From positions 1 through 44,635 of the forward strand of contig SDNY01000014.1 of NCBI GenBank assembly GCA_004524535.1: a stretch of DNA of 44,635 bases. Reading direction: 5' to 3'. The translations under genes were made by a program, and so were the position numbers. Positions 1 through 9,249 of this stretch are shown piece by piece (the stretch's first letter is position 1; each line of letters starts with the position of its first letter). The notes under the pieces are model-generated. The model worked only from the letters and a program-made list of their open reading frames with translations. It was not told the origin of the DNA and made no database searches. The stretch is from Promethearchaeota archaeon (lineage in GTDB: Archaea > Asgardarchaeota > Lokiarchaeia > Sigyniarchaeales > SOKP01).

Positions 1-354
1 CCTCCCATTTCAGACATAACAGTAGAGGAGTTATATGAAAGACTTAATTCAGAAGACAAACCAGCGGTTTTGATAGATGTCCGAACACCTGAAGAATATA
101 ATGGTGTGGGAGGTCATATTGTAGAAGCGAAGTTAATTCCATTGGGAGACCTTATGTCAAATCTTAATATGGTTGAAGATTATAAAAATGATGAGATTGT
201 GCTAATTTGTCATAGTGGAGCTCGTTCTATGATGGCAGCGAGATTATTAGCCCAAGCTGGATTTAAGGATCTTCGAAATCTATCAGGTGGAATGCTAAAT
301 TGGCATAAAAAAGGTTATCCTACAAATAAGAGAAACCTGAATAATCCATCTTAA
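1..354 (+). CDS. Rhodanese-like domain protein, truncated at the window start
   Basis: Frame open from base 1 (PPISDITVEELYERLNSEDKPAVLIDVRTPEEY...). Rhodanese active-site loop CHSGARS. The track start at 70 is an internal TTG. Confidence 0.85.
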   Translation, partial: PPISDITVEELYERLNSEDKPAVLIDVRTPEEYNGVGGHIVEAKLIPLGDLMSNLNMVEDYKNDEIVLICHSGARSMMAARLLAQAGFKDLRNLSGGMLNWHKKGYPTNKRNLNNPS

Positions 355-377
355 TTAAAAAAAAATAAAGAAGAAAA

Positions 378-881
378 TTATTCTATTTTTTTAAATACTT
401 TCTTTGGAGCACCACAAACAGGACATTTATCTGGCAGGGGTCCTTCATGAGTATAACCACAAACAGGACAAATATGGATATCTTGTTTTTTTAAATCTTT
501 ACCGCTTTCTACTGTTTTTACTGCATTTTCATATAGCTTATGGTGGATTTTTTCAACTTCATTTGCGAAATTGAAAGTTCTTTCAGCAGCCTTATTGCCT
601 TTTGCTTTAGCAGCTTCAATAAATTCGGGATACATTGAAGTAAATTCATAATTTTCTCCCTCAACTGCGGCTTTTAGATTTTCTATAGTTGATTTAACAC
701 CTCCTAATACTTTTAAATGATTATGAGCGTGTACCGTCTCAGCTGCGGCAGCAGCCCGGAATAATTTCGCCACTTGAGGAAATCCATCTTTATCTGCTTT
801 TTCTGCAAAGGCTAAATACTTTCTATTTGCTTGGCTCTCACCTGCAAATGCTTCTTTTAAGCCTTCTTCTACTGTTGGCAT
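378..881 (-). CDS. Rubrerythrin with C-terminal rubredoxin-like domain
   Basis: Ferritin-like N-terminus (EGLKEAFAGESQANRKY) and CPVCGY...CPVCGAPK C-terminus. Confidence 0.93.
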   Translation of the reverse strand: MPTVEEGLKEAFAGESQANRKYLAFAEKADKDGFPQVAKLFRAAAAAETVHAHNHLKVLGGVKSTIENLKAAVEGENYEFTSMYPEFIEAAKAKGNKAAERTFNFANEVEKIHHKLYENAVKTVESGKDLKKQDIHICPVCGYTHEGPLPDKCPVCGAPKKVFKKIE

Positions 882-996
882 AATTTCACCTTAATAAATA
901 GTAAATAGTTATTTAAATTCATTTATTTAATTATTTCAATTTGAGTATTATGAATTATAAATTCTAAGTCTGAGAATTAATTGAAAAATAAATTCT

Positions 997-1365
997 TTAA
1001 CTTTTCTCTTTATAAATTATATTATCCTTTTTCAATATAATGAATTTATCCTTTAAATCTTTGAAATTCAACGATTTAAGACATTTTTCAAAAATAGGAA
1101 GCACATTTTCATCAATTAAAGGATGAATATCAATAATAATTAAGAAATTATCAATCTCGTGCTTAAAATAGATGAAATCTTTATCATATGAGATAAGTAT
1201 CCTATTTTTTAACCTTGCTAATTCCATTAATTCACTATTTTTTGTCCCTCTCTTATTTAACTCTTGGACTGTAACGACATCGTGTCCTTTTGTAATTAAT
1301 AACCGCCCAAGATTATTAGATACATTCTCATCTAATAAAAATCTAAAACTAGGCGATGGGGGCAC
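997..1365 (-). CDS. DUF5615 PIN-like toxin-type protein
   Basis: FRFLLDENVSNNLGRLLITKGHDVV...ILISYDKDF matches the DUF5615 pattern. Likely GTG start at 1365, overlapping the upstream DUF433 ORF; the 149-aa track ORF is over-extended. Confidence 0.75.
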   Translation of the reverse strand: MPPSPSFRFLLDENVSNNLGRLLITKGHDVVTVQELNKRGTKNSELMELARLKNRILISYDKDFIYFKHEIDNFLIIIDIHPLIDENVLPIFEKCLKSLNFKDLKDKFIILKKDNIIYKEKS

Positions 1366-1576
1366 TGCCCTCTTCCTCGAGGAGCTTTCTTGCATATCTA
1401 ATTGAGGCTGAAATATCTTTATTGGATAAAATTGGATATGCTTCAATTATCTCCTCGAAACTTTTACCTGCCTCTAACCATTCGAGAATTATTGAAATCA
1501 TTATCCTCGTTCCTTTAATACGAGGTTTCCCGTGACATATTTCTGGATTTATTTCAATCCGTTCTTCATCAATCAT
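1349..1576 (-). CDS. DUF433 antitoxin-type protein
   Basis: ICHGKPRIKGTRIMISIILEWLEAGKSFEEIIEAYP is the typical DUF433 signature; overlaps the DUF5615 gene. Confidence 0.85.
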   Translation of the reverse strand: MIDEERIEINPEICHGKPRIKGTRIMISIILEWLEAGKSFEEIIEAYPILSNKDISASIRYARKLLEEEGSAPIA

Positions 1577-1821
1577 CTTTTTGAAATCACTTTTAAAATC
1601 TAAATAAAACTTTTCTCTTTATTTAATATATAATCAAATCTTAATTAATAATTATCTGTCTTAATCTTATTGTAAGTCTCTGTGAAACAACCTTTTTATA
1701 ATCTTTAATCAACCCAATGCAAAATGAATACAAGAGAAAAAATGCGATTAAATTCAGAATTACAGAAAAAGATAAAAATATTTTTAAATATAATAAATTG
1801 ACAAATGAAAAAGGTGAAATT

Positions 1822-2412
1822 ATGAAAGAGACACCAAAAAAATTATTTACCGCATATGTAGGAGAATCACAAGCGAGAAATCGATATACATTTTGGGCAA
1901 AAGCCGCTAAAAAAGAAGGTTATGCTCTAATTTCCTCCGTATTTCTGGAAACTGCTAATCAGGAGTTGCAGCATGGGACTTGGTTTTATAAAATGCTCCA
2001 AGACTTCAAAAAGAAGGAGAAATTTGACGATATGAAAGTACTACCGGATGCGGAATTTCATACGACTTTAGGAAATACCATTGAAAATTTAACCTCCGCA
2101 AAAGCCGGAGAAGATTTGGAATGGCAAACACTCTATCCAGATATTGTAGAAACAGCAGAGAAAGAGGGGTATCCCAAGATTGCTGAGAGAGTGAAAGCAA
2201 TAATAATTGCTGAAAAACATCATGCGGAAAGGTATGGAAAATTATTAAAGTTAGTAGGAGATGATGCGTTCTTCAAGCGTGGCAAAAAGATTGTCTGGGT
2301 ATGTATGGAATGCGGATATGAAGTAGAGATGGACGAATTACCTAAAAATTGGAAATGTCCTTCTTGTGATCATCCAAGGGCAAATTTTAGAATAAAATGT
2401 GAAGAATTCTAA
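1822..2412 (+). CDS. Rubrerythrin, second paralogue
   Basis: MKETPKKLFTAYVGESQARNRYTFWAKAAKKEG...CMECGYEV...WKCPSCDHPRANF. The track ORF starts earlier (1717), but the homologous start is the ATG at 1822. Confidence 0.9.
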   Translation: MKETPKKLFTAYVGESQARNRYTFWAKAAKKEGYALISSVFLETANQELQHGTWFYKMLQDFKKKEKFDDMKVLPDAEFHTTLGNTIENLTSAKAGEDLEWQTLYPDIVETAEKEGYPKIAERVKAIIIAEKHHAERYGKLLKLVGDDAFFKRGKKIVWVCMECGYEVEMDELPKNWKCPSCDHPRANFRIKCEEF

Positions 2413-2483
2413 TATTTTAAAAAGACAATCATTAAATACCAATCTAACTAATAAAGCAATAGACTAAACTTAAGTGAAAAAAA

Positions 2484-2873
2484 ATGAACCAAAAAGAAAT
2501 ATGGAAATGTAATGTATGCGGAAAAACTTTAGAAATATTAAATCCTGGTGCTCCAACACAAATTTGTTGTGGCCAAGAAATGCAACTAATGGAGGAACAA
2601 ACTGCAGATTGGAAAGGAGAGAAGCATGTTCCTAAAATAACTATTGATGGAAACAATGTAACCGTTGATGTGGGAATTAGTATAAATATGGCACACCCTA
2701 TGACGAAGGAACATTGGATCATGTGGATAGAATTAAACTGTAAGGATAACTGCTATAAGAGAAAATTTTTAAAACCAGGGGACGAGCCAAAAGCTACTTT
2801 TGTTGTAGCGTCAACTGAAGGAATATGGGCTCGAGAATATTGTAATCTTCATGGCTTATGGAAATCATCGTAG
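2484..2873 (+). CDS. dfx: Desulfoferrodoxin / superoxide reductase
   Basis: CNVCGK...ICCGQ desulforedoxin domain, then EKHVPKI...HPMTKEHWIMWI...EYCNLHGLW SOR centre motifs. Confidence 0.92.
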   Translation: MNQKEIWKCNVCGKTLEILNPGAPTQICCGQEMQLMEEQTADWKGEKHVPKITIDGNNVTVDVGISINMAHPMTKEHWIMWIELNCKDNCYKRKFLKPGDEPKATFVVASTEGIWAREYCNLHGLWKSS

Positions 2874-2974
2874 GATTGTTAAAAATTTAAGTTAAATTAA
2901 TCTTTTTTTTTATCAATATAATTTTGTTCAAAATTTTTATTTATAATAATTATAATTTAGAATTAAGTTAAGAT

Positions 2975-4333
2975 ATGATTCTTCTTTTACCAATCATCGT
3001 GATCGCTTGCTTTTCAATGGTCATTATCGCCTTGTTTCGTGAAAGGACTGATTTCTTGACCTATAGCGTGTTAGCTATGTTCATTGCTGTTGTCGCGACA
3101 TTTATTTTCTTACCAAAAGCAATTACGGTTGAAGGTTTGATTTTAGCCATTGAATGGGAAGTTGTCTTTTTCCTGATTGCAGTCTTTACGATAGTTGAAG
3201 TTTTGGAGGACAAAAGAATTTTTGAAGAATTAGCCCTTAGAATCACGAATAAGTTTCATACCAACACGCGAAAATTCTTCTGGGTAATGTGTTTAATATC
3301 AACATTATGTGCAGCATTCATTGAAGATATTTCTGTAGCCGTAATCTTCATTCCGATGATTATTCATACGTGCAATAAAATGCATATTAATCCCACACCT
3401 TTTCTCTTGGGTACAACTATTTGCATCAATTTAGCAGCGACACTTACTCCTTTTGGTTCTTCACAAAATATATTAATTAGCGCGGAATTTGACTTAACAG
3501 CTACTTGGTTTATTATAAATTTAGGGCTTTACTTTGTAATTTCGACTTTAGTGACATTATTATTATTAGATTATTTCGTCCTAAGAAAATCATTAAAAAG
3601 AATTTGGCTACCTCATTGTACAATCAATGAAGAACCATATGAACAAAATTACATTCAGACTCATGAGCTAACTATCATGGAAGAGCACATTGATAAAAGA
3701 GTCTACAATAAAAATATGGCTGCCTTATTCGTCTTTATCATTCTTTTATTTATCATTCCAAATATCTTATTTGTTGGAATATTTGCAGGCTTGATGTTTG
3801 TTCTAATTAATCCGCGAAAAGATGCTTCTGGTAAAAAACGCCCTTCAATTTCTTATTATTTTACTAAAGTTGATTATAAGTTAGTCTTTTTCTTTATATG
3901 TTTATTTATATTAGTGTTTTGCATGGAATTAAATGGCACTATTAGGCTATTAGAGGATATTATCATAAGTTTCTCCATAAATGATTTATTTATAATGTGT
4001 CTCTTTATTTTGATAGCAACTTCTCTTTTATCAGGTCTTTTGGATAACGTTCCCATAACTGTTATATTTATCCCGATAATTACCGTTATGATAACCGAAT
4101 TAGGCTTTCCAGCCACACCGTTACTAATAGCTTTTATTTTAGGGATTAATTTAGGAGGGAATTTTTTACCCCAAGGAGCTGCCTGCGATATGTTAACTCT
4201 GGAAATAAGTAAAAAGAATCACATTCATGATATGAATTATAATAAGCTGCTAAAAATAGGAGGGCTTTTTGCATTACTCCATGTCTTAATAGGCATTATT
4301 TATCTCTGGTTTTACATCTATGTGATTTTATAA
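2975..4333 (+). CDS. ArsB/NhaD-superfamily (ion transporter) permease
   Basis: Multiple hydrophobic segments; FIEDISVAVIFIPMI and LLDNVPITVIFIPII repeated half-motifs typical of the ArsB/NhaD superfamily. Confidence 0.8.
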   Translation: MILLLPIIVIACFSMVIIALFRERTDFLTYSVLAMFIAVVATFIFLPKAITVEGLILAIEWEVVFFLIAVFTIVEVLEDKRIFEELALRITNKFHTNTRKFFWVMCLISTLCAAFIEDISVAVIFIPMIIHTCNKMHINPTPFLLGTTICINLAATLTPFGSSQNILISAEFDLTATWFIINLGLYFVISTLVTLLLLDYFVLRKSLKRIWLPHCTINEEPYEQNYIQTHELTIMEEHIDKRVYNKNMAALFVFIILLFIIPNILFVGIFAGLMFVLINPRKDASGKKRPSISYYFTKVDYKLVFFFICLFILVFCMELNGTIRLLEDIIISFSINDLFIMCLFILIATSLLSGLLDNVPITVIFIPIITVMITELGFPATPLLIAFILGINLGGNFLPQGAACDMLTLEISKKNHIHDMNYNKLLKIGGLFALLHVLIGIIYLWFYIYVIL

Positions 4334-4517
4334 CTCTATTAATTTAGAAAAAGTTATCATATATCAAAAATCTTGGAATTTCTTTGAAAGAGGTTATCTT
4401 TATTTTATACCTTAAAAATGCTGTGATATTCCAAATTAAGGGATTCATATAAATAAGATAGATTGTTTAATCAAATAGAAAATTTTTTCATAAGGACAAG
4501 TTGAGGTACTTCTATAA

Positions 4518-4964
4518 TTGTTTTTTCGAAAGTTAAATAATTCTGATTTATGGAATAAGATAAAAATTTTAAGAGAATACATTAAAGAATTAGGATCTGG
4601 ATTTAAGGAAAGAACTTGTTGGTCTTGTGGAAAATCTTTAAATATATATGATTTTCTTTCAGATAATTTGGAATTTTCGCCCGAACATATTCTGGAACTA
4701 TGGGAAAATCCTATTTTAGAATTCCATTGCTGTGAATGCTTTAAATATTTAAAAAGAGATGAGCTAAGTAATGTTGAACTTCAAAATACAAAAAGATATT
4801 GTAAAAATTGTCATAAACTCATGAATATATATCAATTTGCCAGAAGTTACAATTATTTAAAAATAAATGAACTAAAGGATGTTTGGTTAAATGAGAATTC
4901 TGTTATTTTTTGCAGTGGTTTCTGCGAAAAATATTATTATCGAATAAAAAAAGAAAAAAAATAG
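4518..4964 (+). CDS. Uncharacterised cysteine-rich protein with two tandem zinc-ribbon-like repeats
   Basis: TTG start. Internal repeat CWSCGKSLNIYDF...LELWENPILEFHCCEC / CKNCHKLMNIYQF...KDVWLNENSVIFCSGFC. Confidence 0.6.
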   Translation: MFFRKLNNSDLWNKIKILREYIKELGSGFKERTCWSCGKSLNIYDFLSDNLEFSPEHILELWENPILEFHCCECFKYLKRDELSNVELQNTKRYCKNCHKLMNIYQFARSYNYLKINELKDVWLNENSVIFCSGFCEKYYYRIKKEKK

Positions 4965-4972
4965 ATGAAATA

Positions 4973-6157
4973 TTAATTTGTTTTTCTTGCCTTGCCTAAT
5001 TTAGGCATCGCATGCTCATATTGTTTCATAATGAATCTGGAGATTACAATTCTCTGAATTTCCGATGTTCCTTCGTAAATCTGATATAGCTTTGCGTCTC
5101 TAAACAGTTTTTCTACGGGATAAGTTCTAAGATATCCATATCCTCCAAAAATTTGTATTGCTTCAGTAGTAACATTCATTGCAACATCAGAAGCAAATGC
5201 CTTTGCGATTGCTGAACTTAAATTATTATCCATTCCTTGGTCAGCCTCCCAGGCTGCTTTATGTGTCAATAAACGGGCAGCTTCAATATCCTTATACATT
5301 TCAGCGATCTTGAATTGAATTGCTTGATATCTTTCGATGGGTCTTCCGAAGACTTCCCGTTTTTTTGCGTAATCAATTGAATATTCCATTGCTGACCGAG
5401 CACATCCTACTGCGAATGCACCAATTGCTGGCCGAGTGTGAGCAAAAGTTTGCATAGCCACTACAAACCCTCTCCCTGGTTTTGCCAAAACATTTTCCTT
5501 TTGTATTCTTACATCTTTTAACCCCACAGATACAGTATTTGAAGATCGTTGTCCTAACTTAGGAATATGTTTTCCCAATCTAACACCTTCAGTATCTGTC
5601 GGAACGATAAAGGCACATATTCCTCTATGCTTTTTTTCTGGATCAATAGTGGCAAAAACAGTAATATAATCAGCGTGACCTCCATTTGTAATCCAAAATT
5701 TTGTTCCATTTAAAATGAAATCATCACCATCTTTCCTAGCAAGACATTTCATTCCAGCTACATCAGATCCCATAGTTGGCTCAGAAGTAGCAAACGCTAT
5801 TAATTTAAAATTATTTATAAGTTCCCCTAAAATCCTCTGTTTTTGTTCCTCATTACCACCAATAATAATTGGTTCTGCACCTAAATTATTATCAAATATC
5901 GAAGTTGCAATACCTGGACAAGCAGAAGAGATTTCCTCAACAACAATGCATGCATCGAGTAAACCAAGTCCTAGACCACCATATTTCTTAGGAATCGCTA
6001 AATTCAATAACTTCGCATCATAGGCTTTTCTAATGACATCCATCGGAAATTCCTCACTTTCATCATATTTACTAGCAACAGGTAAGACTTCATTAATAGC
6101 GAATTCCCTTGACTTTTTTTGTAGAGCTTTTTGCTCTTCGGTTAGATTAAATTCCAT
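4973..6157 (-). CDS. Acyl-CoA dehydrogenase
   Basis: Full-length family signature: FATSEPTMGSDVAGMKC...WITNGG...REVFGRPIERYQAIQFKIAEM...QIFGGYGYLRTYPVEKLFRDAKLYQIYEGTSEIQR. Confidence 0.95.
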   Translation of the reverse strand: MEFNLTEEQKALQKKSREFAINEVLPVASKYDESEEFPMDVIRKAYDAKLLNLAIPKKYGGLGLGLLDACIVVEEISSACPGIATSIFDNNLGAEPIIIGGNEEQKQRILGELINNFKLIAFATSEPTMGSDVAGMKCLARKDGDDFILNGTKFWITNGGHADYITVFATIDPEKKHRGICAFIVPTDTEGVRLGKHIPKLGQRSSNTVSVGLKDVRIQKENVLAKPGRGFVVAMQTFAHTRPAIGAFAVGCARSAMEYSIDYAKKREVFGRPIERYQAIQFKIAEMYKDIEAARLLTHKAAWEADQGMDNNLSSAIAKAFASDVAMNVTTEAIQIFGGYGYLRTYPVEKLFRDAKLYQIYEGTSEIQRIVISRFIMKQYEHAMPKLGKARKTN

Positions 6158-6239
6158 TTATATCTCCTTTTTTTCAATTAATTTATCTATAATATTTTTA
6201 AACTTAAGATTTTCAATCAACATGATTTTCACTCCTGAT

Positions 6240-7481
6240 TTAATAATCCTCATCCTTAATTTTAGTAGGTATTTCTTTAACTTGTCGAGCAAGTTCAGCT
6301 GCAAGAGCTTCACCTTTTTTTTGTATCTCGCTTTTAGGATATCCTCGAAAAACAACAGGTTCAAGAATATCCCATTTCATGTTCTTTGATAACTCATCAA
6401 AATCTTTTTGAGCACCTCCGCTCCATCCGTAAGACCCAAAAAATAAAACTTTCTTAAACCGCATTCGTTTTTTCTTTAATAAATCCAATAAATATTTCAT
6501 TGGAGGAAACATCTCATACTCATAAGTTGGTGTTCCTATAATTAATCCTGCAGATCTATACACATCCCCCAGAATAAAAGAAGGATCATCATTCGGAACT
6601 CTATAAATCTTAACAGGTACATTTTCGGAAGCAATACCTTTTAAAATACTACTCAACATTGCTCCAGTATTACCATACATACTTCCCCACACAACACATA
6701 TTTCAGGCTCCGCATAATCTTGATTATAATTCGCATAACGTATATATTTCTTGACTACAACCTCGGGCTTTCCTCTCCACACCAGACCATGGGAAGGAGC
6801 TATGGTTTTTATCTCAATATCTTTTAATGCATCAATTGCTTTTAAAACGCTTGTAGAAAACATAGCAACAATATTAGCATAATAACGTAGCATTTCTTCT
6901 TCCCAATATGGCTTATGATCATCTGGAGTCTCATCATCAAATATACTTCCCTTATGGACTCCATAGGCACCAAAGGCATCACTTGAAAAAAGTGTTTTAG
7001 TACTTTTCTCATAAGTAACCATTGTTTCAGGCCAGTGTACATTTGGAATTTCAGCAAACATAAATTCCTTCCCCCGTCCAAGGTCAAGTGTATCTCCTGT
7101 TTTTACTGTTTTAACATTATTTTTAATTTCATAAAATCCATCAACTAATTCCGCTCCCTTTGGAGTAGCGATAATTTCAGCATTGGGAGCTAGTTTATGG
7201 AGCATATATGTAAATCCTGTGTGATCAGGTTCGAGATGATTTAAAATGATATAATCAATATCTTTCACATCTACCGGAATGGATTTCATACTCTCAAGGA
7301 GTATATGATGTGCCCCTGCCCATTCACGAACTAATTCGATGATCGCAATTTTATCTCCTTTAACAATATAAGAATTTAGTGCAACTCCTTTTGGAATTGG
7401 CCAAATTCCCTCAAATAAGTCTTCGGTATGTATATTTGCTCCAATCCAATAAATGCCATCAGCTATTTTTATTGCTTGCAT
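6240..7481 (-). CDS. fprA: A-type flavodiiron protein (FprA-like)
   Basis: Beta-lactamase-fold diiron motif ILNHLEPDHTG...SSDAFGAYG...PSHGLVWRG and C-terminal flavodoxin domain VWGSMYGNTGAM. Confidence 0.93.
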   Translation of the reverse strand: MQAIKIADGIYWIGANIHTEDLFEGIWPIPKGVALNSYIVKGDKIAIIELVREWAGAHHILLESMKSIPVDVKDIDYIILNHLEPDHTGFTYMLHKLAPNAEIIATPKGAELVDGFYEIKNNVKTVKTGDTLDLGRGKEFMFAEIPNVHWPETMVTYEKSTKTLFSSDAFGAYGVHKGSIFDDETPDDHKPYWEEEMLRYYANIVAMFSTSVLKAIDALKDIEIKTIAPSHGLVWRGKPEVVVKKYIRYANYNQDYAEPEICVVWGSMYGNTGAMLSSILKGIASENVPVKIYRVPNDDPSFILGDVYRSAGLIIGTPTYEYEMFPPMKYLLDLLKKKRMRFKKVLFFGSYGWSGGAQKDFDELSKNMKWDILEPVVFRGYPKSEIQKKGEALAAELARQVKEIPTKIKDEDY

Positions 7482-7664
7482 TATTCATCACAATTTATAT
7501 AGGATTCTTTTTAATTATTGTATATTAAAATTGTATATTAAAAAGGGATTTAAATTTAATTTATATGAATTATAAATTCTTAAGTAAAATAATAATAAAA
7601 AATTATTTTTTGATAAGGAGAAATTATAATTTATTTAACCATTTATCAATAGAGGTAGATAATA

Positions 7665-8102
7665 ATGTCTGAAGAAGTAAAAACTAAAGTAGGTCTAAAA
7701 TTGGAAAAAGATATGATTTTCAAATGTGAAATGGGTGAAATGGCAGTAAAAGACTGCTATATCGATGAAACAAATCAAGAAGAGGTAGAAATGTGGGGTC
7801 CAAATCCATCTAGACTTCTCGGCATGGCTCTTTTAGGATGTTTAAGTGCAAGCTTTATTTTCTGTCTAAAAAAAAGAAATTTTTCAATTGATGATTTAAA
7901 AGCAGAAGCAGAAGTGATAATAGGAAGGAACGATAAAGGTTTTTTAAGAGTAAAAAAAGTAAATGTAGATATCGTTTCTAAAATTGATGAGCCTGCTGTG
8001 AGAAAAAGAGCAGAGCAATGTAAGAAGATGTTTGAAAGATATTGTACAGTTACCGCTGCCGTGAGAGAGGGAATTGAAGTTAATGTTGATCTTAAGTATT
8101 GA
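7665..8102 (+). CDS. OsmC family protein
   Basis: WGPNPSRLLGMALLGCLSASFIFCLKKR...CTVTAAVREGIEV typical OsmC Cys context. Confidence 0.82.
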   Translation: MSEEVKTKVGLKLEKDMIFKCEMGEMAVKDCYIDETNQEEVEMWGPNPSRLLGMALLGCLSASFIFCLKKRNFSIDDLKAEAEVIIGRNDKGFLRVKKVNVDIVSKIDEPAVRKRAEQCKKMFERYCTVTAAVREGIEVNVDLKY

Positions 8103-8155
8103 AGGTAAATAATAAAACTAAAAAAAAGAAAGAAGAAAATAGATCTTATTAATTA

Positions 8156-8290
8156 TTAAATTTGTTCAAACATATCCTTTCCTACACCGCAGACTGGGCA
8201 AGTCCAATCGTCAGGTAAATCTTCAAATTTAGTTCCTTCGGCCTCCTCATCGTATATATATCCACAAGCGGTACATTCCCATTTTGCCAT
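8156..8290 (-). CDS. Rubredoxin
   Basis: Not in the ORF track (44 aa). [44 protein letters not shown], canonical CxxCGY...CPxCG. Confidence 0.95.
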   Translation of the reverse strand: MAKWECTACGYIYDEEAEGTKFEDLPDDWTCPVCGVGKDMFEQI

Positions 8291-8429
8291 ATTTTGCACC
8301 TAATATTTTAATTATATGGATTTTAATAACAAGAATATTAAAAAATTTAGTTCTATAATTTATAAAATCTTCTTATAATTAAATAAAAATTTATAGTTGA
8401 AACACATTATATGATTTGGAGATGATTTT

Positions 8430-8675
8430 ATGACTACTATACCTGTTAAAAAAGAACTTTTAGAGGAATTAGTTGATTTAAAATTAAAATTTTTAGATGA
8501 TGAGTCTGAAAAAATTCTGAATAAATGGAACTATAAAGCTCCCTTAAAGTTTCTTCAAGATGCAAAAGATGGTACAATTGAAGAAGCTGAAGATGATGCT
8601 ATAACATTAAAGCATCTCTTAGATCAACGAGAAGAACTACTAAATTTTAAAAAGGATTGGAATAATACAGAATAA
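8430..8675 (+). CDS. Putative antitoxin partner of the following DUF6516/TumE-like gene
   Basis: 81-aa helical, acidic ORF directly upstream of the TumE-like ORF. Confidence 0.5.
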   Translation: MTTIPVKKELLEELVDLKLKFLDDESEKILNKWNYKAPLKFLQDAKDGTIEEAEDDAITLKHLLDQREELLNFKKDWNNTE

Positions 8676-8694
8676 AGTCTTATTTTCATGTTCT

Positions 8695-9084
8695 ATGTCA
8701 AGTTTAGAAAAATTAGTTAAAGCTAAATCAATACTTGAAAAAGAACTATCTATTCAAGTAAAAAATTTAAATTTTGAACCGAAATTGGCAAGAATCCATA
8801 TAATTTTAAGAGATAATATTCAGATTTTTGTACGTTATAACAATTATGAGGAGTATAGTTATAATATAATATTCTCAAAAAAAGAATTAGATCGATGTAG
8901 ATTTGATAATTATGATGATAAATGGGAAGTTGAGTCTAAAACTCACCATTTTCATCCCAGATCTGAACAGGAGGGATTTTCAAGCCTAATGATAGGAGAT
9001 CCTGAAATTGATATTCCTAATTTATGCAAATTAATTAAATCTGGAGCTTTATTAAACAAGGAATATAGATTTAAGATTAAATAA
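8695..9084 (+). CDS. TumE/DUF6516-like putative toxin
   Basis: IFVRYNNYEEYSYNIIF...CRFDNYDDKWEVESKTHHFHPR resembles the RxDN...HHxH pattern of the TumE/DUF6516 family. Confidence 0.5.
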   Translation: MSSLEKLVKAKSILEKELSIQVKNLNFEPKLARIHIILRDNIQIFVRYNNYEEYSYNIIFSKKELDRCRFDNYDDKWEVESKTHHFHPRSEQEGFSSLMIGDPEIDIPNLCKLIKSGALLNKEYRFKIK

Positions 9085-9091
9085 TATAAAA

Positions 9092-9232
9092 TTAGTTCAG
9101 TTTTACAAACATATTCTTGTTGCATTTACATCGAGGACAGCGCCATTCTTTCTCATCTACATCTTCAAAACATTGCTTTTGCTCATCATCAATGTATAAA
9201 TAATTGCAACGTTTACATCTATATTTTGGAAT
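9092..9232 (-). CDS. Rubredoxin-like protein with apparent AUU start
   Basis: IPKYRCKRCNYLYIDDEQKQCFEDVDEKEWRCPRCKCNKNMFVKLN. In-frame stop TAA two codons before the ATA/ATT pair; GGAGGT 8 nt upstream of ATT; no ATG/GTG/TTG available before the first Cys. Confidence 0.72.
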   Translation of the reverse strand: MPKYRCKRCNYLYIDDEQKQCFEDVDEKEWRCPRCKCNKNMFVKLN

Positions 9233-9249
9233 TATTCCTTACCTCCATT

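Noticed and set aside
1204-1260. Possible loss of an acidic catalytic residue in the DUF5615 protein (GTKNSEL)
   Set aside because: The KNSEL variant is common in this family as far as I recall, so it is not unusual.
1172-1405. Plus-strand 77-aa ORF
   Set aside because: Antisense to the DUF5615/DUF433 pair, no recognisable domain; shadow ORF.
6158-6364. Minus-strand 68-aa ORF between the acyl-CoA dehydrogenase and fprA
   Set aside because: Mostly overlaps the 3' end of fprA in another frame and is Lys/Leu/Ile-rich; not credible as a gene.
5715-6389. Plus-strand ORFs of 102 and 118 aa
   Set aside because: Antisense to the acyl-CoA dehydrogenase and FprA genes, low-complexity translations; shadow ORFs.
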